Assembly: GCF_001306175.1 (NCBI RefSeq) | Contig: NZ_LGKN01000004.1 | Coordinates: 496,001-560,000 of the forward strand | DNA length: 64,000 nt | DNA from: Ardenticatena maritima | Lineage (GTDB): Bacteria > Chloroflexota > Anaerolineae > Ardenticatenales > Ardenticatenaceae | Reading direction: 5' to 3' | Shown: positions 26,256 to 35,349 of the stretch, one piece after another | Layout of the letters: every line of letters starts with the position of its first letter | Numbering within the stretch: position 1 is the first letter of the stretch | The notes under the pieces: generated by a model | Told to the model about the DNA's origin: nothing | The model's input: the letters and a program-made list of their open reading frames with translations, nothing else | The model's database searches: none | Translations under genes and position numbers: made by a program

Positions 26256-26291
26256 AATGCCGCCTGTTGTGAGCAGGCGGCATTTTGTTTG
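26256..26291 (+). terminator. terminator after efp/zinc-ribbon unit
   Basis: 11-bp perfect stem AATGCCGCCTG/CAGGCGGCATT, 7-base loop, then TTGTTTG. It lies between the zinc-ribbon gene and the aminotransferase gene. Confidence 0.8.
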
Positions 26292-26319
26292 CAATCGTGA
26301 AGCGAAAAGGAGGCCCCAA

Positions 26320-27420
26320 ATGTCCGACACAATCGTTTTTACGCGCGGTGTTCCCGCCGATGAGAGTTTCCCCTCGGAACGCCTGGCGGAATGCGCCGCC
26401 GCTGCCCTGCGCGGTCCCGACGCCGTGCGGGTGATGCAGTACGGCAAATCGTGGGGGTATCCCCCCCTGCGTGAATGGCTGGCGGCGCGGCATGGCGTGC
26501 GCCCCGAACAAGTGATGCTGGCGAACGGCTCGCTCCAATTCGTCGAATTTGTGGCGTGGGCGTATCTCCAACCGGGCGATACAGTCTTTGTCGAAGTGCC
26601 CACCTACGACCGCGCGATTACGCTTTTGCGCCGCCACCGCGCCAACATTGTGGGCATTCCCCTCGAAGCCGATGGTCCCGACATGGCGGCGTTGGAACGC
26701 GCCTTGCAGAACGCGACGCCCCGTTTCTTCTACATTATCCCCGACTTCCAAAATCCGTCCGGCGCAACTGCCTCGCTCGAAAAGCGCCAGCGGCTGGTGG
26801 AACTGGCGCGGGCGCACGGCTTCTTCTTCGTGGAAGACGCGCCCTATCGCCCTCTGCGCTATCGGGGCGAACCGCTCCCCTCGCTCTACGACCTGGGACC
26901 CGACGTCACCCTGCAAATGTCCTCGTTCACCAAGCAAATCAGCCCCGGCGTGCGTGTAGGCTACCTGATTGGCGATGAAGCGCGGCTGACGCCCATCGCC
27001 AAAGTCGCCGAAGACACCTACATCATGCCGAACCACCTGGGCGCGGCCGCCGTGAACGAATTTTGCCGCCGCGGCTGGCTCGACGAACAACTGCGCTTCC
27101 TGCACGACCTCTACCGCCCACGCCTGGAAGCCGTCTGCGACGCCATCCGCACCTACCTGCCCGACGCCGACTGGATCGAACCGGATGGCGGCTTCTTCGT
27201 CTCCGTCACCCTGCCCGAAGGCGTCACGTCCGAAGCGCTGCGGGCGGCGGCTCGCGAGCAAGGCTTGATTTTGGGCGACGGGCGCGCGTTCTTCGTGAAC
27301 CCCGCGGACGGCGAGCGCTTCCTGCGCCTGCCCTTCTGCGCGCTCACCCCCGACGAACTGCGCGAAGGCGTGCGGCGTTTGGCGGCGGCGGTGCAGGCAT
27401 TGCAGCAAACCAGCGCCTGA
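26320..27420 (+). CDS. PLP-dependent aminotransferase class I/II (2-aminoadipate/MocR-core type)
   Basis: Fold type I aminotransferase, 366 residues. YGKSWGYPPLREWLAARHG and ANGSLQFVEFVAW match the family, then the PLP-binding DFQNPSGA, the D-x-x-Y aspartate-tyrosine pair EDAPYRPLRY and the Schiff-base lysine in SSFTKQISPGVRVGY. The C-terminus carries the substrate arginine in FLRLPF. These motifs match 2-aminoadipate transaminase (LysN-like) and the catalytic part of MocR regulators, but no helix-turn-helix is present here. AAAAGGAGG precedes ATG 26320. It ends at its own terminator. The amino-acid substrate is not certain. Confidence 0.9.
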   Translation: MSDTIVFTRGVPADESFPSERLAECAAAALRGPDAVRVMQYGKSWGYPPLREWLAARHGVRPEQVMLANGSLQFVEFVAWAYLQPGDTVFVEVPTYDRAITLLRRHRANIVGIPLEADGPDMAALERALQNATPRFFYIIPDFQNPSGATASLEKRQRLVELARAHGFFFVEDAPYRPLRYRGEPLPSLYDLGPDVTLQMSSFTKQISPGVRVGYLIGDEARLTPIAKVAEDTYIMPNHLGAAAVNEFCRRGWLDEQLRFLHDLYRPRLEAVCDAIRTYLPDADWIEPDGGFFVSVTLPEGVTSEALRAAAREQGLILGDGRAFFVNPADGERFLRLPFCALTPDELREGVRRLAAAVQALQQTSA

Positions 27421-27436
27421 GCAGCGCATTTTCTTC

Positions 27437-27480
27437 GCCCCGACGGCGCAAGCGTTCGTCGGGGCTTTTGTTTTTCTTTT
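27437..27480 (+). terminator. terminator of the aminotransferase gene
   Basis: 9-bp stem GCCCCGACG/CGTCGGGGC (27437-27465) followed by a long T-rich tail TTTTGTTTTTCTTTTC. Confidence 0.92.
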
Positions 27481-27514
27481 CACGCCATCCGCCGTATACT
27501 CAGCGCACACCTTC

Positions 27515-28804
27515 ATGATCGCACAGTGTGAGACGCTTCAAGATTGGGATTTTGGTATCTGCATGTTCCGCTTTCGCACCTGGTACGCCATCCACAACTC
27601 ATTTGACACGGCACTGCAAACTCTGCTGGAAGACGCCACCCGTGATGTACGCCAGCGCCCGCCCGACGTGGCGTTGCTCTTTGTGAATCAACCGCTGGCG
27701 CAGCGCGCCGACGACGCCCGCGAAGCGGTGCGCCAGGCGTTGCGCCCCCGCGCGTTGGTAGGCGCAACCTCGTCGGGCGTGATTGCCGACGCCTACGAAT
27801 GGGAGCGCGAACCGGCGCTGGTGCTCATGGCGGGATGGCTGCCGGGCGTGCAGGTGCATGCGTTTGCCCTGCGCCCCCCCGACTGGCGCGCCGTTCTGCA
27901 AGATGCGACCGAGTTTTGCGTACGCACGCACCTTTCGCGTCAAACGCGCGCCGTCTTGCTGCTGGCGGACCCCTTCACGACGCCGATTGAGCATGTGCTG
28001 GACGCTTTCAACACGTTCGTGCCCGGTGTGCCCGTCATTGGGGGGCTGGCGAGCATTACCGCCGGGGGCAACCGCCTGTTTGCAGGCGACAAAACGCACA
28101 AAGCGGGGCTGGTGGGGCTGACGTTGAGCGGCAACGTGGATGTGGATGTGGTCGTTTCAACGGGATGCCGCCCGATAAGTCCCGTCTTCAAGGTGACCGG
28201 CGCGCGCGACAATGTGATTTTGTCGCTCAATCATCAGCCCCCGTTCGACCACATTCAAGCGCTGGTGGACCGCATGGGGGACATTGAGCGTGAGGCGTTG
28301 GCACGCGGCGGCTTGCTGATTGGGCGGGCGGTCGGCTCCTACCGCGACCGGGACGACCTGATGCAGACGGGGGAGTTCCTTATTCGCAACATTTTGGGGG
28401 TAGATGCCAGCACCGGCGCGATTGCCATCGGCGATGAGATTCATCGGGGGGCGCTGGTGCAATTCTTCCTGCATGATGCCGAAGCCGCCGCCGATGATTT
28501 GGCGATGCGGTTGACGCCCCAACAACTCTACGAACCGCCGGCGGGCGTCTGGCTTTTCTCCTGCAACGGGCGCGGCACGAACCTCTACGGCGCGCCCAAC
28601 GGCGATGTGCAGATTGTGCGCGGCGTGCTGGGCGATGTGCCGCTGGCGGGGATGTTCTGCGCCGGCGAGATTGGACTGCTGGGCGGGCAGAACTTTTTGC
28701 ACGGGCACACGGCTTGTGTGGCGCTGTTGCGCCCCGCCGAAAGCGACGAAGCCGTCAACGCCCATGCCGAAGCCCTGGAAGTGCCATCGGCGTGTCTCCC
28801 CTGA
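27515..28804 (+). CDS. FIST-domain sensor-like protein
   Basis: FIST N and C domains (F-box and intracellular signal transduction proteins), thought to bind small ligands such as amino acids in bacterial sensing. Residues about 50-240 hold the N domain (ALVGATSSGVIADAYEWE, VPVIGGLASI). The C domain includes FLIRNILGVDASTGAIAIGD and ends AGMFCAGEIGLLGGQNFLHGHTACVALL, the usual FIST_C end. No kinase or cyclase domain is fused, so it is a stand-alone version. No Shine-Dalgarno is visible at ATG 27515 or at the in-frame ATG 27563, so the start is uncertain and may be leaderless. It converges on a LON-domain gene with only 6 bases between stops. Confidence 0.88.
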   Translation: MIAQCETLQDWDFGICMFRFRTWYAIHNSFDTALQTLLEDATRDVRQRPPDVALLFVNQPLAQRADDAREAVRQALRPRALVGATSSGVIADAYEWEREPALVLMAGWLPGVQVHAFALRPPDWRAVLQDATEFCVRTHLSRQTRAVLLLADPFTTPIEHVLDAFNTFVPGVPVIGGLASITAGGNRLFAGDKTHKAGLVGLTLSGNVDVDVVVSTGCRPISPVFKVTGARDNVILSLNHQPPFDHIQALVDRMGDIEREALARGGLLIGRAVGSYRDRDDLMQTGEFLIRNILGVDASTGAIAIGDEIHRGALVQFFLHDAEAAADDLAMRLTPQQLYEPPAGVWLFSCNGRGTNLYGAPNGDVQIVRGVLGDVPLAGMFCAGEIGLLGGQNFLHGHTACVALLRPAESDEAVNAHAEALEVPSACLP

Positions 28805-28810
28805 ACGCGG

Positions 28811-29461
28811 CTAGTTTTCGGAGAAGGGCATGGGTTCGTGCGGGGGCGGCGAAAGGAGCACCTGCACGAGCGGCAGTTCGCGGCGGTACATGTCCGCCAG
28901 GCGGTGCAACAACGCGGGCAGAGAGTTCTCCTCTACGAGCACCTGCTTCTGTTCATCGGGAATTTGCAGAACGTAGGCGGCAAGATACGCCAGCGAAACA
29001 GGGTCTCCCGGCAATTCGTGCCCTCCCCCCTTCACCAAATCCGCCTGACGCAACACGTCCAGATAGCGGTGCAACAGAAGCCCGACGCGGTTCATGAGCG
29101 CCGGCAATGAGGGGTCGCGTTGGTCGCGCAGGTGCAGGTATTCCACGTCGGCGTAGAGATAGGGGCGGTCGGTGTAGAGGTGTTCGATACGGAAACGCGC
29201 CTGCCCCACCCCGACAATGTTCATACGCCCTTCGTCCAGCGGTTCTACCTGCAAAATGTGCGCCGCCGTACCGACATCGAACAGGTCGGGCGCGGGGTCG
29301 CCCACCTCACTGCCGCGCCGAATAGCCACCACGCCAAACGGTTCGCCGTCGCGGAGACATTCGTTGATGAGTTGCTTGTAGCGTTCTTCAAAAATGTGCA
29401 ATCCCAGCGGCATGCCCGGAAAGAGGACGATATGCAGCGGGAACAAGCGCAATTGCGGCAT
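28811..29461 (-). CDS. LON peptidase substrate-binding-domain protein
   Basis: Stand-alone Lon N-terminal (LAN/PUA-like) domain, 216 residues, with no AAA+ or protease part. Signature pattern: LRLFPLHIVLFPGMPLGLHIFEERYKQL near the N-terminus, GEPFGVVAIRRG, GTAAHILQVEPLDEGRMNIVGVGQARFRI and the helical end with DEQKQVLVEENSLPALLHRL. Such proteins are widespread and their role is unknown, perhaps substrate recognition for proteolysis. ATG 29461 with AAAGGAG upstream. The gene starts only 104 bases beyond the M20 peptidase gene end on the same strand. Confidence 0.92.
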   Translation of the reverse strand: MPQLRLFPLHIVLFPGMPLGLHIFEERYKQLINECLRDGEPFGVVAIRRGSEVGDPAPDLFDVGTAAHILQVEPLDEGRMNIVGVGQARFRIEHLYTDRPYLYADVEYLHLRDQRDPSLPALMNRVGLLLHRYLDVLRQADLVKGGGHELPGDPVSLAYLAAYVLQIPDEQKQVLVEENSLPALLHRLADMYRRELPLVQVLLSPPPHEPMPFSEN

Positions 29462-29565
29462 GGTTCGGCTCCTTTTCTTCACCCCGATACGGGAATTGTA
29501 GCCCGTCGTGCGTGAACCCCCAACCCCAGTTGTCTCCCTCTTCCCAGCATACCGCCGGATGCGCC

Positions 29566-30771
29566 TCAAATCATCGCCGGCAGAAGGGCGTACCACGCGG
29601 TGGCGCGCACCACGTCATCCAGCGGCACCTGGTCGAGCACGGTGTGGGCGTGAATTTCATCGCCGGGACCAAACCCAATGCTGGGAATGCCCGCCTTGCC
29701 CATCCAGTAGATGCCATTGGTGCTGAAATTCCATTTGCCGATATGCGTGGGGCTTCCCCAGAGCAGGCGGTAGGTTTCCTGGCCGGCTTGCACCAGGGGG
29801 TGCTCCTCCGGCAAGACCCAGGCGGGGAAGTATTTTTCCACAGGGAAGCGAAAGCCCGTGTACGAAGGTTCATCGTAAAAGAGCATTTCGACGCGGATGT
29901 TGTGCCGTTCCGCTTCGGGAATGAGCGCTTCGACCTGGGCGATGGCGTCTTCTTTGGTTTCGCCCCAGGTGACGCGGCGGTCAATGATAATCGTGCACTC
30001 GTCGGGCACGGCGTTGATGCTGGGCGTGCGGCATTCGATGTAGGAAACGGTGATGCGCCCTTGTCCCAAGAAGGGGTCGGTGGGGAGTTGGTCGTTCAGG
30101 TCGCGCACGCCGGCAATCACCGGAAGCATTTTGTAGATGGCGTTGTCGCCCAGATGGTTGGATGCGGCATGGGCGCTTTTCCCCTTCGCCACCACTTGCA
30201 TTTCCACACGTCCTTTGTGCCCGCGATAGACGCCCATCTTGGTGGGTTCGCCGATGACCACAAAATCGGGGCGAATGCCCTCATGTTCCACCAGCGCATG
30301 GGGGGCGATGCCATCGCACCACTCTTCCATGTTCCCGAAGTAGTAGGCCGTCCACCCATCAAGCAAGCCAAGGTCGCGGGCAAGCGCCAACCCGTACACC
30401 ATGCCGGGGGTACTGCCTTTTTCATCACACGCCCCCCGCGCGTAGAAAATGCCGTTTTCGATTTTGCCCTCGAAGGGGTCCCATTCCCAGGCGTCGGGGT
30501 CGCCGATGCCGACCGTGTCAATGTGGCTATCGTAGAGCAGAATGCGCTCACCGTCGCCAATGCGCCCAAGAATGTTGCCCATGCTATCGAAGAAAATCTC
30601 ATCAAATCCCAGGCGGCGCATTTCGTCGGCAATCCGCTCGCCCACCTCGCGAATCTGGCTGTCGAAACTGGGGATAGCGCAAATTTCGCGCAAAAATGTG
30701 ATGATGTCGTCGCGGTGGGATTCGACACGTTGATGGAGTGTGGCAATTTGAGCCGCAGAAGGAGCAGGCAT
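29566..30771 (-). CDS. M20-family metallohydrolase, YgeY type
   Basis: Zinc-dependent amidohydrolase/peptidase, 401 residues, soluble. Metal ligands and base: H83 and D85 in YDSHIDTVG, D116 in ACDEKG, E149/E150 in MEEW, the GEPTKMGVYRGHKG segment (Glu ligand then dimer domain), and the late histidine in DEIHAHT. The sequence as a whole matches the YgeY group, which in some bacteria lies in selenium-linked purine operons; no such genes are visible here. AGAGGTG precedes ATG 30771. In-frame sequence upstream of it is non-homologous. It lies 139 bases downstream of the propeller protein gene. Confidence 0.88.
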   Translation of the reverse strand: MPAPSAAQIATLHQRVESHRDDIITFLREICAIPSFDSQIREVGERIADEMRRLGFDEIFFDSMGNILGRIGDGERILLYDSHIDTVGIGDPDAWEWDPFEGKIENGIFYARGACDEKGSTPGMVYGLALARDLGLLDGWTAYYFGNMEEWCDGIAPHALVEHEGIRPDFVVIGEPTKMGVYRGHKGRVEMQVVAKGKSAHAASNHLGDNAIYKMLPVIAGVRDLNDQLPTDPFLGQGRITVSYIECRTPSINAVPDECTIIIDRRVTWGETKEDAIAQVEALIPEAERHNIRVEMLFYDEPSYTGFRFPVEKYFPAWVLPEEHPLVQAGQETYRLLWGSPTHIGKWNFSTNGIYWMGKAGIPSIGFGPGDEIHAHTVLDQVPLDDVVRATAWYALLPAMI

Positions 30772-30910
30772 GGCGCACCTCTTTGTCTGAATTGGTTGGC
30801 TGGAAGAATCAATGCTACCTGAGGTGAAAAGGCAACGCAAATGGGGTGTTGAACGGGGTTTTGGACGGGGGCAACACCACGCCGTGCCAGCGCGCGTTGC
30901 CCCCGTGGGT

Positions 30911-32062
30911 TCACTCGCCAACGGGCGTGAATTGCACCAGCCAATAGGTTTCGTTCGGCGCCGCTCCACGGGCAAAGACCAATGTGCGCCCATCACGCGC
31001 CAATGTGGGCGTGTGCCCCCCTTGCCAGAGCGCCTCGACCGTGCCCGCCGAGCGGGTGGCGTCCACCAGGAAGAAGCGCGTGCGCTCCGAAGGGCGTGCG
31101 CCATCGGGCACGAAGGCGAAAAAGAGTGTGCCCTCGTCAAGCCAGTGCAGGAAGTCAATTTTGCCCTGCTCGTCGGCTTTCCAGAGTTGGTAGCGGGTTT
31201 GCCCGTCCACCGTGGTCACCCAGAGCGCCGGTGTGCGCAGGCGTTCCTCGCGGTTGGCGTATGCCAGCCACGCCCCCGACGGCGACCAGGCAAAGATGCG
31301 CTCGCCGCGGTAGAGCCGCATATCCACCTGGCGCTCATCACGTCGCCCCTCTTCCAACGTCATCACGCGCAACACCGCGCCGCTTTGCCCCACCACCAGC
31401 CGCGCCAGTCGCGTCGGCGTCAGCGTTTCGATGGGGGCAATCTGAATGATGTCCACCACGTGGGGATAGACCGTCGCGTTTTGCCCAGTGGGAATGGTGC
31501 GCAGGTGTTGCCCATCCCACACCACCAACGCCTCGCGCGTCGGATAGGCGACGCCGGCAGGCAGGCGTTGCAAGGATGCGCCTGGAACGGCGTCGGGCAG
31601 GGGGGTGGGGGTGGCGTCATTCAGCGCCACGTGGAGAAGCGGCCACGGTGCGGCTTGTTCGTCGTCTGTGCGCGGGGTGGGGGTGGCGAACAGCACCACA
31701 AACGCCTCACCGTTCGGCAGCCATTCAACCTGACGCACATGCTCAACGCCTTCGGGGAACCGAACGTCCAGGCGCGTCGTGGCGCCTGCGTTCAGCGTGC
31801 CCAGCCAGAGCGCCCCTTCGCGTTCGCAGACAAACGTCTCGGCGTCGGGCGCCAGCCAGGGGAAACAATCAACGTTGAGTTGGCGCGGCTCCCCCGCCTG
31901 CCAGTGCAGGCGGATGGCGGATGTTTCGCGGCGTGCGGCGTTCATCGCCAGCCACAGCGCCCCGCTGATGACGGCGACGGCAATCACCACGAAAAGCCCC
32001 GCCAGCACGCGGCGCACCCACGCGGGCAACGGTTGTCCTGGTTCGGGTCTCTCTGTCGGCAT
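30911..32062 (-). CDS. membrane-anchored propeller-like protein
   Basis: 383 residues. One N-terminal transmembrane helix (VLAGLFVVIAVAVISGALWLA, about 19-39) anchors a large extracytoplasmic part. The rest consists of repeated beta segments of the WD40/PD40 type, e.g. LAPDAETFVCEREGALWLGTL, VEWLPNGEAFVVLF, FAWSPSGAWLAYANRE, LHWLDEGTLFFAFVPDG and LARDGRTLVFARG. These fit a TolB-like propeller that may bind protein or glycan. AGGGAGGAAG lies upstream of ATG 32062. It is divergent from sodA. The partner or ligand is unknown. Confidence 0.78.
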   Translation of the reverse strand: MPTERPEPGQPLPAWVRRVLAGLFVVIAVAVISGALWLAMNAARRETSAIRLHWQAGEPRQLNVDCFPWLAPDAETFVCEREGALWLGTLNAGATTRLDVRFPEGVEHVRQVEWLPNGEAFVVLFATPTPRTDDEQAAPWPLLHVALNDATPTPLPDAVPGASLQRLPAGVAYPTREALVVWDGQHLRTIPTGQNATVYPHVVDIIQIAPIETLTPTRLARLVVGQSGAVLRVMTLEEGRRDERQVDMRLYRGERIFAWSPSGAWLAYANREERLRTPALWVTTVDGQTRYQLWKADEQGKIDFLHWLDEGTLFFAFVPDGARPSERTRFFLVDATRSAGTVEALWQGGHTPTLARDGRTLVFARGAAPNETYWLVQFTPVGE

Positions 32063-32142
32063 CGTCTTCCTCCCTGGCATCTTCACAGCGCGACAATCTA
32101 GCCAACAAATGCACGTTTGCCAAACACTCCGCGCAACGGCGG

Positions 32143-32170
32143 TTGACAAAATACTTGAACAAGATAAAGT
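32143..32170 (+). promoter_or_regulatory. likely promoter of sodA
   Basis: -35 TTGACA (32143-32148), 16-bp spacer, weak -10 TAAAGT (32165-32170). Small dyads CTTG-AA-CAAG (within 32150-32165) and CAGT...ACTG (about 32186-32198) flank it and could bind a regulator. Confidence 0.5.
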
Positions 32171-32218
32171 TTTCTTTGTTGGTAAAGTCAGTCAACAACT
32201 GCCAAGGGAGGTAGAACC

Positions 32219-32833
32219 ATGGCCCACGAATTGCCCGCACTGCCGTACGCCTACGATGCGCTCGAACCCTACATTGACGCGCGCACGATGGAAATTCACC
32301 ACACGAAACACCACCAGGGCTACGTCAACAACCTGAACAAAGCGCTTGAAGCCTACCCGCACTTGCAAGACAAGTCGGTTGAAGAATTGCTGCGCAACAT
32401 CGAAAGCGTGCCGGAAGACATCCGTACCGCTGTCCGCAACAACGGCGGTGGGCACGCCAACCACTCGCTCTTCTGGACGATCATGGCGCCAAACGCCGGT
32501 GGCGCGCCCTCGGGCGAACTGGCCGCCGCGATTGACGCCGCCTTCGGCTCGTTCGACGCGTTCAAGGAAGCCTTCTCCAAAGCCGCCGCAACCCGTTTCG
32601 GCAGCGGCTGGGCGTGGCTGGTTGTCACCGCCTTCGGTGAACTGAAAGTTTACTCCACGCCCAACCAGGACAGCCCCTACATGTTCGGGCACACGCCCAT
32701 CCTCGGGCTGGACGTCTGGGAGCACGCGTACTACCTGAACTACCAGAACCGCCGCGGCGACTACATCGGCAACTGGTGGAACGTTGTCAACTGGGACAAG
32801 GTGGCCGAGTACTACGCCGCCGCCAAGAAGTAA
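32219..32833 (+). CDS. sodA: superoxide dismutase, manganese type
   Basis: Cytosolic dismutation of superoxide. 204 residues with all four metal ligands of the Fe/Mn family: H27 in EIHHTKHH, H82 in HANHSLFW, and D165 and H169 in DVWEHAYY. Q150 in PNQDSP and the GGGHANH glycine context favour manganese over iron. AAGGGAGGT precedes ATG 32219. No signal peptide. It ends at a strong terminator and is divergent from a membrane propeller gene. Confidence 0.96.
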   Translation: MAHELPALPYAYDALEPYIDARTMEIHHTKHHQGYVNNLNKALEAYPHLQDKSVEELLRNIESVPEDIRTAVRNNGGGHANHSLFWTIMAPNAGGAPSGELAAAIDAAFGSFDAFKEAFSKAAATRFGSGWAWLVVTAFGELKVYSTPNQDSPYMFGHTPILGLDVWEHAYYLNYQNRRGDYIGNWWNVVNWDKVAEYYAAAKK

Positions 32834-32850
32834 TCCCAACCGACACAGAC

Positions 32851-32883
32851 AAGGCCGATCGCTCTTGCCGATCGGCCTTTTTT
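32851..32883 (+). terminator. terminator of sodA
   Basis: 11-bp stem AAGGCCGATCG/CGATCGGCCTT, 7-base loop, then TTTTTT. Confidence 0.93.
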
Positions 32884-32929
32884 CATGCAAAGTGTACCCC
32901 ACATCAACGCACGAGGAGGCCGCAAGACC

Positions 32930-34153
32930 GTGGAACGCACAACAACACCCCTTCGCGTCTGCACCTACTGGCCCACGCGCCAGGGACCTTTCTTCTGGGA
33001 GCAAGCCGACCTGGGCGAAATCGGCGACGAACTCGCCCACTTTGCCGACCTGGGCGGCGACCTTGTGCGCCTGCTTCTGCCCTGGGAGACCTTTCAGCCC
33101 AGCGCCGAGCGTATCAACACCCAAGCGCTTGACACGCTGGGGCGACTGCTCGACCTTGCCCACGAAGAGCACGTGCGTGTTCTCCCCGTGCTCTTCACAG
33201 GCGTTCTCTTCGGGCAACGCTTTTTGCCCCGCTGGGCGCTGCAACTCGACCCGACCGCACGCCCCTTTGCCCGCACGCTGAGCGAAGGGCGCGAACAGCC
33301 CCATGCCTTGGTGAAAAACATCTACGAAGCGCGCCCCCTGCTCGACGCCCAACGTCGGCTCATCACCGAAGTGGTGGGCTACTTTGGCGAACACCCCGCC
33401 ATCTACGCCTGGGACCTCAGCGGCAACGGGTTGCCCGCCTATGTGCCACCCCGCACCCCCGAAGCGCTGGTTGAATGGGCGGCGCTGCTCCGCGAAACCG
33501 CCCGCGAAGCAGAAGAAGGACGCCATCCCGTCTGGCTCACCTTGCCCGACGCCGCCGCGTCGCTGCCTTTCCTGCCCTGGGCGTGGGACCTGACGCGCGA
33601 GGGCTTGCACGTGCTGGTGGAAACCTATCCGCACATCTACCCCTTTGCCGCAGACGCCCCCGCCGACTTCGTTCGCTTCACAGCGCACCTCTGGCGCGCC
33701 ACCGCCGACGCCGCGCCGGGGGTACTGGTGGGAGTGGCAACCGCCCCCAACCAGGAACGCGAGCACCTGCTGGTTCTGCCCGCCGAGGACGACGCAACGC
33801 CCCCCACCACCATCCGCCTGCCGCACGAAAGCGTGCAAGCGCACATCTGGCAAACGCTGTTTGAGACGCTGGGGCAAAGCGACGCGCCCCTGCTGGGCAA
33901 CGCCACCTTTGCCGACGTGCCCCCCGTCTTGTGGGAAACGCCCCCCTTCGACAAAGCCATTCGCCCGCGCTTCATGGGCTTGCTTGCCGACAATGGGCGC
34001 GAAAAAGAAGCCGCTCGCCTCTGGCGTGAAACCCGGCTCGCCGCAGAACCAACCCCCTTGCGCCCCCTCGACGTAGATCTCGAAGCCCTGCGCGCCGAGC
34101 CGCACGCCACGCTGGCACGCTGGTTCAGGCAATTCCGCGAAGGGGAAATCTAA
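32930..34153 (+). CDS. glycoside hydrolase-like TIM-barrel protein (possibly inactive)
   Basis: 407 residues. The N-terminus LRVCTYWPTRQGPFFWEQADLGEIGDELAHFADLGGDLVRLLLPWETFQP is typical of the first strands of GH-A clan barrels (GH5/mannosidase-like). Strand 4 (HPAIYAWDLSGNGLPAYVPP) is where active enzymes read W-x-L/G-NE. Here the glutamate after Asn is missing, so the acid/base residue may be absent or displaced. A later strand HVLVETYPHIY has a Glu that could be the nucleophile. No signal peptide. The start is GTG 32930 with GAGGAGG 10 bases upstream; an earlier ATG sits in the sodA terminator. It converges on the attH-like gene. Function uncertain. Confidence 0.72.
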   Translation: MERTTTPLRVCTYWPTRQGPFFWEQADLGEIGDELAHFADLGGDLVRLLLPWETFQPSAERINTQALDTLGRLLDLAHEEHVRVLPVLFTGVLFGQRFLPRWALQLDPTARPFARTLSEGREQPHALVKNIYEARPLLDAQRRLITEVVGYFGEHPAIYAWDLSGNGLPAYVPPRTPEALVEWAALLRETAREAEEGRHPVWLTLPDAAASLPFLPWAWDLTREGLHVLVETYPHIYPFAADAPADFVRFTAHLWRATADAAPGVLVGVATAPNQEREHLLVLPAEDDATPPTTIRLPHESVQAHIWQTLFETLGQSDAPLLGNATFADVPPVLWETPPFDKAIRPRFMGLLADNGREKEAARLWRETRLAAEPTPLRPLDVDLEALRAEPHATLARWFRQFREGEI

Positions 34154-34175
34154 GGCGCGCGGCGGGGGCGCACCG

Positions 34176-35336
34176 CTAGAACCGCCCCCGCATGCTCTGC
34201 GCGTAGCCCGTCAATTCAACATAGCCCACACCCTGCACGGGCGTTCCCCCGTGCGTTCCGCGCACATCCACCGCCCCTTCCCAATACTGCACCGAAACAT
34301 CCAGCTCCTGGTCGTTCAACACCGGCGTGATACGCACATCCAGCGCCTGCGCAGGCACGCGCAACCGCCACGCCGCCGGATAGAGAGCGCCAGTGCGAGG
34401 ACTTTCCCAGGTGGCTTCCACCTCCAGCTGGACATCATCACGCGCCAGCATGGTGGTGGTACCGTCGGGCGCAATCAGCGTACCGCCAGAGACTGTATCC
34501 ACCGTGCCGTCGGCGCGCCGCAGTTGGAAGTACATCAGCTCCCACCCATCATCCAGCTGAATGGAGAACCAATCCCAGCCCACCTGGTCTTCCCCCAGTG
34601 CGCTCGTGCTGAACTCATGGTCCATCCACGCCGTCCCACGCACGGCAACCGCCGAAGCGTCGGGGCGCACAATGCGCCCTTCCGCCTGCATGCGCGTGAA
34701 CGAGTAGTAGTAAGACGCATTGCCGGGCGCGTCATCTTTGGGGCTCCATCCCGCCTCGCCATGCAGCACCAGCGGCTTCTGCGCTTCCGCCACCAGGTCC
34801 AGTGTGGTGCCGTCAGCGTGGGTGGCGAACAGGCGCACCTGGTCGGCGTCTTCGGCGATGGCTTCCACCCGCCAATCATCCAGCCAGACGCGATACGGCG
34901 GCGCATCGGCTCCCGCCAGCCCCACAGCGCCGCGCGCCCAACGCTCCTCAGCCTGAAACCGCTCGCGCTCGCGGTCGGTCAGCGCAAAATGCGCGAAGTA
35001 GATTTGGTTGGTGTGCCACGCCGAACCGGTTGCGGGCGGTTCGGGGGAAAGAGCGCGGCGGAAAAACGTCAGTTGGAAGCCAAAGCGGTCGCCGTTTTCA
35101 GCAAACAGGTTGCCCGTGTAGTACCACCACTCGGTTTGAAACGTGGGGTGCGCCCCGTGGTCGCGGGGGAAGGTGAAAGGTCGCGGCGCAAACGCCCGCT
35201 CGAACCCGTCCAGCGGGGCGGCAAGCGCCTCGGCGACATCCAGGCGGGGTGTGGTCTGGCTGGTCGGTGCGCGGCGGGACACAGCCACCGCCAGCGCCAA
35301 CACCCCAATCAGCAGAAGAACAAACAGGCGACGCAT
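34176..35336 (-). CDS. AttH-like lipocalin (CrtC-type hydratase fold)
   Basis: 386 residues. Signal-like N-terminal helix (LFVLLLIGVLALAVAVS) followed by a two-lipocalin domain protein of the AttH/CrtC family: TEWWYYTGNLFAENGDRFGFQLTFFR near residue 70, GTAWMDHEFSTSAL in the middle and WDWFSIQLDDGWELMYFQLRR later. AttH proteins are encoded with ABC exporters, and their ligand is unknown. I choose ATG 35336 (GGAG 6 bases upstream). An earlier in-frame ATG at 35357 overlaps the permease stop codon as ATGACTAA and is also possible. Last gene of an operon with permease and ATPase genes. Confidence 0.82.
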   Translation of the reverse strand: MRRLFVLLLIGVLALAVAVSRRAPTSQTTPRLDVAEALAAPLDGFERAFAPRPFTFPRDHGAHPTFQTEWWYYTGNLFAENGDRFGFQLTFFRRALSPEPPATGSAWHTNQIYFAHFALTDRERERFQAEERWARGAVGLAGADAPPYRVWLDDWRVEAIAEDADQVRLFATHADGTTLDLVAEAQKPLVLHGEAGWSPKDDAPGNASYYYSFTRMQAEGRIVRPDASAVAVRGTAWMDHEFSTSALGEDQVGWDWFSIQLDDGWELMYFQLRRADGTVDTVSGGTLIAPDGTTTMLARDDVQLEVEATWESPRTGALYPAAWRLRVPAQALDVRITPVLNDQELDVSVQYWEGAVDVRGTHGGTPVQGVGYVELTGYAQSMRGRF

Positions 35337-35349
35337 ACGATTCTCCATG

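Noticed and set aside
32192-34132. 646-codon frame antisense to sodA and the GH-like gene
   Set aside because: It runs through the sodA terminator and promoter region and has no motif; sodA is certain on the plus strand.
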